From: an uncultured Blautia sp.
GTDB lineage: Bacteria; Bacillota; Clostridia; Lachnospirales; Lachnospiraceae
Assembly: GCA_934394545.1 (NCBI GenBank)
Contig: CAKRRG010000002.1
Location: 50,251 to 114,250 of the forward strand
DNA: 64,000 bases
Direction: 5' to 3'
Under the pieces are notes generated by a model. The model made no database searches. It was not told the origin of the DNA and saw nothing but the letters and a program-made list of their open reading frames with translations. Both the position numbers and the translations under genes were made by a program. How positions within the stretch are numbered: position 1 is the first letter of the stretch; every line of letters starts with the position of its first letter. This document shows, in pieces, positions 10,601-16,542 of this stretch.

Positions 10601-11190
10601 ATGCAACTGGAAATCTGTTGAATGCACTTTCCGATTATGGCTTAAATGATACTGCTTATAAGCTGTTTGAATCCACTGATTATGCTTCCTGGCTCTATCC
10701 GGTAACTCAGGGTGCAACCAGTATCTGGGAGCGTTGGAATGGTTATACAAATGAGCTTGGATTTAATGGAAACAACAGCATGAACTCTTTTAACCATTAT
10801 TCACTTGGTGCAGTTTATGAGTGGATGGTAGCTTACCAACTGGGAATCAAGTCTGATGAGACACAGCCTGGTTATCAGCACTTTATCCTGCAGCCAACTG
10901 TTGGCGGTGATTTCACAGAGGCGAAGGGAAGCTATGATTCCGTTTACGGAACAATTAAGAGTGGCTGGACAGCGGCCGACGGTGTGATGACATCCTATGA
11001 TGTGACCGTTCCGGCAAATACCTCCGCAACCTTGTACCTGCCAGTATCTGGTGAGGTAACAGCATGCGATGGTGTGACAGTAACAGGTGCGGCAACACAC
11101 AATGCAATTGAGACACAGCAGATGGAACTGGTAGCTGGAATTTATCATTTCGAAGTTGTGGATGGTAATGTGACTGTGACAGCTGCATAA
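7609..11190 (+). CDS. Secreted GH78 alpha-L-rhamnosidase
   Basis: A large secreted enzyme (1193 residues) predicted to remove terminal alpha-L-rhamnose from plant glycosides or polysaccharides. ATG 7609 is chosen because GAGGAGGAG lies just before it; it opens a signal peptide ending near VLA-EE. Domain order: Fn3-like N-terminal domain (about 35-140), a laminin-G-like insert (about 160-330), a carbohydrate-binding rhamnosidase N domain (about 395-540), a beta-sandwich, then the alpha/alpha barrel with DCPQRDERMGW (Asp732-Trp742; Asp737 and Glu738 in the active-site motif) and WERW (Glu1041), and a C-terminal beta-domain. No LPXTG or S-layer anchor is seen, so it may be released. Confidence 0.9.
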   Translation: MSMKRVLAAFMGVTLMVGNGPVSVLAEEAAAEAAAETAIVNLETQGCTNPIGVDEINPAFSWQMQSGEIGAAQKSYQIVVQDKEGIVVWDSGVVESSKSNEIKYEGSSLTPATQYSWNVTVTDNKDNTIQSETATFETGLMDTSAASWDGAKWIGAGELSLDAASKAVFNISADVQVAEGSNGASFILGADDFRLENKVFNSEMQEGENYVRVELDLSGVGANGGAKINAYRMGYAKDDDPTTPFFTIEDDEDLNTLITDKNKNDVHHINIFCTASTLSITVDGTKVGDDILVNTMENGNTFPNLNSVGFAANAGDTATFTDYKIENGGKYATGTLLDAETGATYSIFDGMDGVTVDGSTITVNGGDAGVLGYADPSYAAAPMVRTDFEAKSEIESARLYLTAQGIYDFYINGQEVAPEEWFNPGSTEYDSILAYNSYDVTDYLQTGENAMGAILGEGWWTGMTTFECTNNNYYGDQPALMAKLVVNYTDGSSDTVVTDDGSWTYYNDGPVRLASLFQGERYDATKEAAVEGWTEAGYDDSAWTVSSEIETRKQFADYQLVSRYDEPVHVIRTNDVKEALGETKEGSGSYIYDMGENVSGVPVITIPEEYAKPGETVTVRFAEILYPELDEYISEGVDGMLMVENYRTAMVTDFYTMKEGENVFAPDLTFHGYRYIEITGLDQELPADCIKMQVLSSLDESAEYESSNELTNQLFTNITNSTTSNYISIPTDCPQRDERMGWTGDAQIYALSGSYVADTYNFMRQWMDTVRADCGETGMSSQYCPAFVNYDLEADDKIQHNGQSFGITWNCLVVTIPYNLYMQTGKLDIVKDNINNIYAYVDHLASTPMSYKDENGDKKEDARLTGETGTLCDHLSRIPTDGVMLGNVLYINCLDQAAVLADVMGDTDKAESYRETAATAREAWNEFFIDPDTGKTKNTKGEIQDTQASYATPLRFHVVSDENLEKVLENYNATIAEASGEDSDGMPIVPYTLTTGFNATGNLLNALSDYGLNDTAYKLFESTDYASWLYPVTQGATSIWERWNGYTNELGFNGNNSMNSFNHYSLGAVYEWMVAYQLGIKSDETQPGYQHFILQPTVGGDFTEAKGSYDSVYGTIKSGWTAADGVMTSYDVTVPANTSATLYLPVSGEVTACDGVTVTGAATHNAIETQQMELVAGIYHFEVVDGNVTVTAA

Positions 11191-11276
11191 AAAAATTTGA
11201 TGGAATGCTCTATAAAGAGTGTTGCATAGATAGCTTATCATAGATAAAATCCTCCGTTTTATTATGATTGAGAGAT

Positions 11277-11346
11277 GAAAAGATCAGTACTTGGAGAGAA
11301 TTTCTGAGAATCAGAAAACTGAAATTCCAGGTACTGGTCTTTTTTG
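11277..11346 (+). terminator. Terminator downstream of the GH78 gene
   Basis: A long imperfect hairpin: the arm around 11281-11298 pairs with 11326-11340 (AGTACYTGGA against TCCAGGTACT), extended inward by GAATTTC/GAAATTC and followed by a run of six T. Confidence 0.8.
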
Positions 11347-11568
11347 TAAAAAATGTTGTACCAGAGCATGTTTGAAAAGGTTTTTCGCAAAGTGGGGTGT
11401 ACAGATTGTGAGAATGATTTTCAAGCACACTTTGGTATCTGTCTTAAAACTTTTTCTTGCTAAATCGTAAAAGTCTGTTAGAATATGTATAAAATATAGG
11501 CAGATATGTCAGAATGTATAATTTTGCTGATTGCCTGACTGACATGAAAAAGAACGCCCACATGCGAG
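11347..11568 (+). promoter_or_regulatory. Leader region with promoter for the RelA/SpoT-domain gene
   Basis: No gene is seen in this stretch. A TTGCTA -35 (11457-11462) and TAGAAT -10 (11479-11484) spaced by 16 bp form a plausible promoter. Upstream, CAAAGTG and CACTTTG (about 11389-11434) form a loose dyad of unknown role. Confidence 0.45.
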
Positions 11569-11577
11569 GTGACTGCT

Positions 11578-12567
11578 ATGATTACACTTAATGATTATTT
11601 ATATTCCGGAGATACGGTTTTAAAGATTTTACAGAAATATACAGAGGATCTGCGTAAGGAAGCGAAGAAAAACCATAACGAAATTGATTTGGTACATAGT
11701 AATTTCCTGCTTCAGATTACAGAACTTCTGGAGCATAATGATTTCCTTACAGCCCAGTCCCAGAAGATCCGGGAATTTTACAAATATATGGCCCATGAAT
11801 ATCCGTTTCTTGCCTTTACATTTAAAGGCAGGATCAAGTCATTAATCCGGGCAGAAGAGAAATTTAATGGATATGTAGTGGAATATATTTATGATTATTA
11901 CAGGGAAAATGGTACCTATCCGTCGGTTGCAGAGCTGAAAAACAAGCTGAGCTGCTTCCGTGATTTTATTGCCTATCGGATCGTGGTCTGTATGCCAAGA
12001 TGTCATTTGAAGCCAGGGGAAGACCAGGAGCAGGCGTCTATCCGTTACCTTTATGAAATTGCAAATGTGCTGCCAGGATTTCTGGAAGAGAGAGGCTTTA
12101 CAGCAGAATCGGCTCAGGGAGTGAAATTGAGTACTTCTGATCAACTAAATGATGATGTAAAGCCTTATTACAGAGACTATATTTGCGGTACCAGTGAATA
12201 TGGGTATCAGTCTTTACATATTACGTTCTATGATAACAGCTCCAGATCCTACATGGAGGTACAGCTCCGCACCCAGAAAATGGATGATACTGCGGAAATC
12301 GGACCGGCCAATCATCTGGGCTATGAGAAACGCCAGCAGGACGAGCGCGCCAGAAGAGATGTGATCCCGGAAGGGGAATGTGTTTACTTTGATGAGGCTT
12401 ATGAGCGGGGAATGAAGCTGCTTTCCCTGGAATTAGCAGATCTTGATGTGAATATGTTTTCTGCTGTGAACAACAGCCTGATCAACGACGGATGCGGGTT
12501 GTTCAGAGGCAGATTGATCTTGCCTTATGAGCATTTGTCAAGGTTTCAGAATGATGTGATTGATTGA
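11578..12567 (+). CDS. RelA/SpoT-domain (p)ppGpp synthetase-like protein
   Basis: A 329-residue protein with a RelA/SpoT synthetase fold in its middle. It shows FKGRIKS followed by a Lys (substrate loop), DFIAYRIVV, YGYQSLHITF and EVQLRTQKMDD followed by AE-G-A-H--Y, in the usual order. It lacks HD hydrolase, TGS and ACT domains, so it would be a stand-alone alarmone synthetase, but it is longer than RelP/RelQ (about 210-230 aa) because of extra N- and C-terminal segments. ATG 11578 is chosen over the GTG at 11569 because GAGGTG is correctly spaced. No antitoxin-like partner is adjacent. Nucleotide product is unproven. Confidence 0.72.
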   Translation: MITLNDYLYSGDTVLKILQKYTEDLRKEAKKNHNEIDLVHSNFLLQITELLEHNDFLTAQSQKIREFYKYMAHEYPFLAFTFKGRIKSLIRAEEKFNGYVVEYIYDYYRENGTYPSVAELKNKLSCFRDFIAYRIVVCMPRCHLKPGEDQEQASIRYLYEIANVLPGFLEERGFTAESAQGVKLSTSDQLNDDVKPYYRDYICGTSEYGYQSLHITFYDNSSRSYMEVQLRTQKMDDTAEIGPANHLGYEKRQQDERARRDVIPEGECVYFDEAYERGMKLLSLELADLDVNMFSAVNNSLINDGCGLFRGRLILPYEHLSRFQNDVID

Positions 12568-12592
12568 GAAAAAAGTAAGTGGAGCAATAAAG

Positions 12593-13597
12593 ATGTTAAA
12601 GAAAAAGATGTTAATTGCTTTAGGAATGGCAGCAGTATTGAGTGTGGGCTGTGTAAGTGTGACTGTCTGGGCTGAGGAAAATGCAGAAGAGCAGACAGAG
12701 GAAGCAGAGGGCAGTTCTGATTCTGAAGGAGAGGAAGATGCTGATTCAGAAGAGTCTGACAATCCAGAGATTGAGGAGGGATACACTACAGGACTAGAAG
12801 GCTGCACAAAGGTGGTTTCCTGGTGCAAAAATGGAGACAATAATATTTACGGACAGTTCTATTATCCAGAAGATTTTGACGAGACTAAACCTTATCCGGT
12901 AATTATTATGAGCCACGGAATTGGTTCCACCTCCCAGATGGTAGAGCGTGCAAAATGGCCGGAAAAGGCGGCTCAGGATGGATATGTGGTTTATACATTT
13001 GATTTTTGCGGCGGCTCCCTCAACGGAAACAGTGACGTAGATTTCATGGACATGACAGTGATGACTGAGAAAGAAGATTTAAGTGCTGTTATGGACTTTG
13101 TGAAAACAAAGGATTATGTGGATCAGGATCATCTTTTCCTTCTGGGACAGAGCCAGGGAGGACTTGTAAGTGCCCTGACTGCTGCAGACAGAAACGATGA
13201 TGTGGCAGCTATGATCCTGGTTTATCCGGCGTTTTGTATTGCGGATAATGCCCGGGAAATGTATGCTTCCGAAGATGATATCCCGGAAGACAGAGCTGAG
13301 ATGCCGGTAGGAACTGTGGGTTCGGAGTATGTGAAAACAGTTTATGATCTGGATGTTTATGGCACTATCAGCGCATATGACGGAGACGTGATGATCATTC
13401 ACGGAATCAATGACAGCCTGGTGCCATACAGCTATTCTGAAAAGGCGATTGAGGAAGCGTATACAGGGGAAGGTTCTGTTCTGGTTCCGATTTATGGAAA
13501 AAGATCTACTCATGGTTTCGAGATGAACTTTGAAGAGGGAAGAGACTATGCGGAGACTGTTGGATTGGAATTTTTGGATGTGCATTTGAAAGAGTGA
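12593..13597 (+). CDS. Secreted alpha/beta hydrolase (esterase-like)
   Basis: A 334-residue exported serine hydrolase. The N-terminal signal sequence ends near VWA-EE and is followed by a 30-residue acidic Ser/Glu/Asp linker. The catalytic triad is readable: Ser187 in GQSQGG, Asp274 in HGINDSLVP and His307 in RSTHGF. Overall it resembles small feruloyl/cinnamoyl esterases and dienelactone hydrolases, which would fit removal of ester groups from plant polysaccharides beside the rhamnosidase, but the substrate is an inference. The ATG at 12593 (GGAG upstream) is preferred to an earlier in-frame start that would overlap the previous gene. Confidence 0.82.
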   Translation: MLKKKMLIALGMAAVLSVGCVSVTVWAEENAEEQTEEAEGSSDSEGEEDADSEESDNPEIEEGYTTGLEGCTKVVSWCKNGDNNIYGQFYYPEDFDETKPYPVIIMSHGIGSTSQMVERAKWPEKAAQDGYVVYTFDFCGGSLNGNSDVDFMDMTVMTEKEDLSAVMDFVKTKDYVDQDHLFLLGQSQGGLVSALTAADRNDDVAAMILVYPAFCIADNAREMYASEDDIPEDRAEMPVGTVGSEYVKTVYDLDVYGTISAYDGDVMIIHGINDSLVPYSYSEKAIEEAYTGEGSVLVPIYGKRSTHGFEMNFEEGRDYAETVGLEFLDVHLKE

Positions 13598-13667
13598 CAC
13601 ATTGAAGCCGCTATAATCATGTATACAGAATTGTGTATTTGCCCAAAGAAAAGTATATAAAGAATTT

Positions 13668-13763
13668 AAAAAAGGCATTGCAAGGAATTATATGGCGTCT
13701 GTAAACGATTTGATTTTGGAGTCAAACGTTAGGGAGAGGCTATATCCTGCAATGCCTTTTAAA
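13668..13763. terminator. Compound inverted repeat between convergent genes
   Basis: A perfect 13-bp outer repeat (AAAAGGCATTGCA against TGCAATGCCTTTT) encloses about 60 nt that themselves contain a small AACG-TTTGA/TCAAA-CGTT hairpin. Both flanks are T-rich on the outgoing strand, so it could terminate both the hydrolase gene and the opposing DUF2798 gene. The loop is unusually long for a terminator. Confidence 0.5.
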
Positions 13764-13801
13764 ATCCTTCAAATTTATATGAAAACTGCTAACAGGTACG
13801 C

Positions 13802-14269
13802 TTATGCATCTTGTTTCTCCGGAAACATTTTCCCGAAGAGAAAACGAATCAGCGGTCCACAGTACATAAGCTGCCAGAAGAAGGCTACCGGGAAGTTCAT
13901 GAAAGTGGTCTGGAGCCATACGGCAACGAACTGGGAACCCGCATTTTTAAATAAGATTGTGGCAATTAAGCTCATGATCGGGCACATAATGCAGATGATC
14001 ATAACAGAAATTGCAACTGTGATGGCGAAAGGTTTGTCTTTAGGTGTGACAATACGAAAAGCAAGCTTATGGGCAAGGTTATCAACAATAAAGAACTCCA
14101 GCACAAATGCAACCGGCCACATGATCTTCATTTCGCCGAAAGCCATGAGAAATACCTGGTTGCTCATTCCACCGATGTTCAGGGAAATGTTGTAGCAGAT
14201 CATGGCGTAGACCATAAGGAAGGCCATCATCAGAGTGAAAATAACATTTTGAAACTTAGTTTTTGGCAT
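13802..14269 (-). CDS. DUF2798-family integral membrane protein
   Basis: A 155-residue polytopic protein with about four hydrophobic segments. Its pattern, KTKFQNVIFTLMMAFLMVYAM at the start and later PVAFFWQLMYCGPLIRFLF, I recognise as the DUF2798 family, whose function is unknown. The start at 14269 has an AAGGAGA site. It is convergent with the hydrolase gene and has its own promoter region containing a perfect palindrome (14329-14342), suggesting local repressor control; no regulator gene is adjacent. Confidence 0.75.
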   Translation of the reverse strand: MPKTKFQNVIFTLMMAFLMVYAMICYNISLNIGGMSNQVFLMAFGEMKIMWPVAFVLEFFIVDNLAHKLAFRIVTPKDKPFAITVAISVMIICIMCPIMSLIATILFKNAGSQFVAVWLQTTFMNFPVAFFWQLMYCGPLIRFLFGKMFPEKQDA

Positions 14270-14328
14270 AAAATTGTTCTCCTTTTTCTAAAAATGGGTA
14301 CAAAAAAGACACATGTGTTGTTCGTTAT

Positions 14329-14361
14329 CAAGTGTACACTTGTGTCGTTTCCAATTTTATA
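14329..14361 (-). promoter_or_regulatory. Promoter and palindromic operator of the DUF2798 gene
   Basis: On the minus strand a TATAAA -10 (14356-14361) is followed by a perfect 14-bp palindrome, CAAGTGTACACTTG (14329-14342), near the expected transcription start. A second short palindrome, ACACATGTGT, lies about 10 bp further downstream. This resembles a TetR- or MarR-type operator. Confidence 0.5.
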
Positions 14362-14586
14362 CCAGAGCTAATTTGTTATTGAATTGTTTACCGAATGATT
14401 ATTATACCAGATAAATGGGAAAATGCAATAAAAAAATCGATATATAAGATGGACTAAGAAATGATAATGGGGATTTTTTATAAGTCAGAATGCAGTTTTA
14501 CTTAAGTTCCTTGGTTATATTAAACTAGTGGTTTATTGCAGAATATATAGTTCTTCTGGTACTATAAAACATGTAAGAAATCATAT
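14362..14586. other. Intergenic stretch with no recognised element
   Basis: This AT-rich gap lies between the DUF2798 promoter and the tRNA pair. I see no open reading frame, repeat or convincing hairpin. A promoter for the tRNAs must lie here, but several AT-rich hexamers compete. Confidence 0.5.
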
Positions 14587-14671
14587 CGGTCATTATCCCG
14601 TTAAGGAGGCGGAGCGGACTGTAAATCCGCTGTTATCATAACACGAGTGGGTTCGATTCCCTCATGGCCGA
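14587..14671 (+). tRNA. tRNA-Tyr(GTA), divergent, type II variable arm
   Basis: The anticodon arm GCGGA-CTGTAAA-TCCGC carries anticodon GTA, and a long variable arm (TGTTA/TAACA) follows, as expected for bacterial tRNA-Tyr. The acceptor stem CGGTCAT/ATGGCCG has a first pair of C1-G72, where bacterial tRNA-Tyr normally has G1-C72. The D arm is poor and the T stem has a T-T mismatch at 50-64. CCA is not encoded. It is either an unusual second tRNA-Tyr or a decaying one. Confidence 0.7.
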
Positions 14672-14675
14672 GTAT

Positions 14676-14749
14676 ACTCCTGTAGCTCAGCTGGATAGAG
14701 CACGCGTCTACGAAGCGCGGTGTCGAGAGTTCGAATCTCCCCAGGAGTG
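14676..14749 (+). tRNA. tRNA-Arg(ACG)
   Basis: A standard 74-nt cloverleaf: acceptor ACTCCTG/CAGGAGT, D arm GCTC/GAGC, anticodon loop CTACGAA with anticodon ACG (Arg, CGN codons after A34 deamination) and T loop TTCGAAT. The T stem has an A-C mismatch at 50-64. CCA is not encoded. It lies only 4 nt after the tRNA-Tyr, so the two are probably co-transcribed. Confidence 0.85.
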
Positions 14750-14809
14750 CTTCCAATGGCAGATGTCTTGGAATAAAGTGAATCAGGTAAGAAAATGGTG
14801 TAAAGAAAG

Positions 14810-14834
14810 CTGTCTGTGACTGGACAGTTTTTTT
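14810..14834 (+). terminator. Terminator after the tRNA pair
   Basis: A CTGTC/GACAG stem (14810-14814 with 14823-14827) with an 8-nt loop is followed by a run of seven T. Confidence 0.7.
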
Positions 14835-14867
14835 ATTGAATTTCAACCGCTGGACTTTAAAGATGTG

Positions 14868-14933
14868 CTATTTGCGATAAATTTATTACACTTTACGTTA
14901 AAAACAGGTACAAAAATTGCGAGGTGTTATAAT
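14868..14933 (+). promoter_or_regulatory. Activator-type promoter with ACG direct-repeat box (copy B)
   Basis: This 38-bp box (14868-14905) matches copy A at 7407-7444, including the shared ACACTTTACG core (14888-14897), the AAAAC end and two CG steps 21 bp apart. The right repeat contains TACGTTAAA, close to the LytTR consensus. A TATAAT -10 (14928-14933) follows after 22 nt, the same distance as in copy A, and there is no good -35. Confidence 0.7.
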
Positions 14934-14980
14934 AAATCCACAATATGAATCTTGTAAAATAATCGATGGAGGATGAAGGT

Positions 14981-16432
14981 ATGAAAACAAAGCAGGCTGT
15001 AAATCCGTACCTGCCAAGCTGGGAATACGTGCCGGATGCGGAGCCGCATATTGTGGACGGACGTGTATACATATATGGTTCTCATGATCTTTTTAACGGC
15101 TTAAATTTCTGTCTGGGCGATTATGTATGTTGGTCAGCACCAGTAGACGATCTTGGCAACTGGCGTTATGAGGGTGTTATTTTCAAAAGAGAGCAGGATC
15201 CGGCAGCGCCGAAGATCCGTCTTACAAATGGTCTGGCAGCACCGGATATGATCCAGGGACCGGACGGAAGATTTTATCTTTATTATTTCATGGGCGGTAC
15301 CAAGATGATCTCTGTGGCTGTCTGTGATAAGCCAGCAGGCAAATATGAATTCTATGGTTATGTAAAATATGCAGATGGTACTCCCATTGGAAAGAAAGAG
15401 GAGCCGCTGCAGTTTGACCCGGGCATTTTTATGGATGACGATGGAAAGCTGTATCTTTACACAGGCTTTGCCCTCCAGGGAAATCCCCTTCTGCTTGATG
15501 GCTCCAAGCCGACTGAGCACGGTGCAATGTGCTTCGAGCTGGATCCCGCAGACATGATTACTGTAAAAATGGGACCGAAATACATCGGAATTGCCAGTGA
15601 GAAAGAAGCACCAGGAAGTTCTTATGAGGGACATCCCTTCCTGGAGGCAAGCTCCATGCGTAAATTCAATGGAACCTATTACTTCATCTATAGCTCCCTG
15701 AACAGCCATGAGCTTTGCTATGCAACAAGCGATAACCCTACAGAGGGCTTTGAGTTTGGCGGTGTTCTGGTCAGCAATGGGGACATCGGTCTTCCGGGAA
15801 TTACAGATGTGAAAAATGCAAGAAACTGTACCGGAAATACCCACGGAAGTCTGATTGAGATTAATGGAAGCTATTATGTTTTCTATCACAGACACAGTAA
15901 CCGTAAGCAGTCTTCCCGTCAGGCCTGTGCAGAGCGCATCCGCTTCGAGAATGGCAGATTCTATCAGGCAGAGATGACCTCCTGTGGTCTGAATGACGGA
16001 CCGCTTAAGGGAAAAGGAAACTATCCTTCCTACATTGCCTGCAACGTATATGGCAAAAAGGGAACCCGTTTCTTAAGTATGATCAAACATTCAAAGTCTG
16101 GACATCCATATCTGACTCAGGATGGAAAGGATCGTGAACAGGGGTCAGATCAGTATATTGCCAATATGTGTGACGGAGCAGTTGCAGGCTTCAAATATTT
16201 TGACCTGCGTGAGACTTCTAAGGTTCGTATTAATATTAAGGGAAAAGCAACGGGAGTTGTTTATGTATCCACAGAGGAAGGCGGCAAGCCAGTGGCAAAG
16301 ATTCAGGTAAAACCTTGCAAGGAACAGCACGGTTTTGCAGCTGATGTAAACGGACTCGGTGAGAAAGAGGCACTGTACTTCAGTTACAAGGGAACTGGCG
16401 CATTTAATTTTATGTCTTTTGATCTGAAGTAA
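14981..16432 (+). CDS. GH43 family glycoside hydrolase (cytoplasmic)
   Basis: A 483-residue family 43 five-bladed propeller enzyme, likely an arabinosidase, xylosidase or related exo-enzyme. Visible features are the first-strand motif AEPHIVDGRVYIYGSHD (residues 20-36, with Glu where many family members have ADP), FDPGIFMDDDGKLYLYTG in the middle and SSYEGHPFLEASS around the expected acid Glu. A C-terminal beta-sandwich follows. There is no signal peptide, so it acts on imported oligosaccharides, consistent with the downstream sugar symporter gene. ATG 14981 is preferred because GGAGG is correctly spaced; an in-frame ATG at 14966 lies upstream of it. Confidence 0.85.
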   Translation: MKTKQAVNPYLPSWEYVPDAEPHIVDGRVYIYGSHDLFNGLNFCLGDYVCWSAPVDDLGNWRYEGVIFKREQDPAAPKIRLTNGLAAPDMIQGPDGRFYLYYFMGGTKMISVAVCDKPAGKYEFYGYVKYADGTPIGKKEEPLQFDPGIFMDDDGKLYLYTGFALQGNPLLLDGSKPTEHGAMCFELDPADMITVKMGPKYIGIASEKEAPGSSYEGHPFLEASSMRKFNGTYYFIYSSLNSHELCYATSDNPTEGFEFGGVLVSNGDIGLPGITDVKNARNCTGNTHGSLIEINGSYYVFYHRHSNRKQSSRQACAERIRFENGRFYQAEMTSCGLNDGPLKGKGNYPSYIACNVYGKKGTRFLSMIKHSKSGHPYLTQDGKDREQGSDQYIANMCDGAVAGFKYFDLRETSKVRINIKGKATGVVYVSTEEGGKPVAKIQVKPCKEQHGFAADVNGLGEKEALYFSYKGTGAFNFMSFDLK

Positions 16433-16542
16433 GATTCCATTAAATGTGCAGGAAATATTCTGCCCGCAAATGGCAGACAGAACTTAAATAAAGGGAAAAA
16501 GAGTTTATATTAAGAGTCAAATAAACCCAGGAGGCGAAATAT

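Noticed and set aside
11569..11577. GTG start for the RelA/SpoT-domain gene
   Set aside because: The GTG is part of the GAGGTG ribosome site that correctly spaces the ATG at 11578.
13692..14195. 167-residue plus-strand frame over the DUF2798 region
   Set aside because: It is antisense to a convincing membrane protein with its own ribosome site and promoter, and includes the intergenic palindrome.
14601..14846. 81-residue minus-strand frame over the tRNAs
   Set aside because: This is the familiar spurious frame antisense to tRNA genes (RFELSTPR-like and GIEPTRV-like segments come from T-arm sequence).
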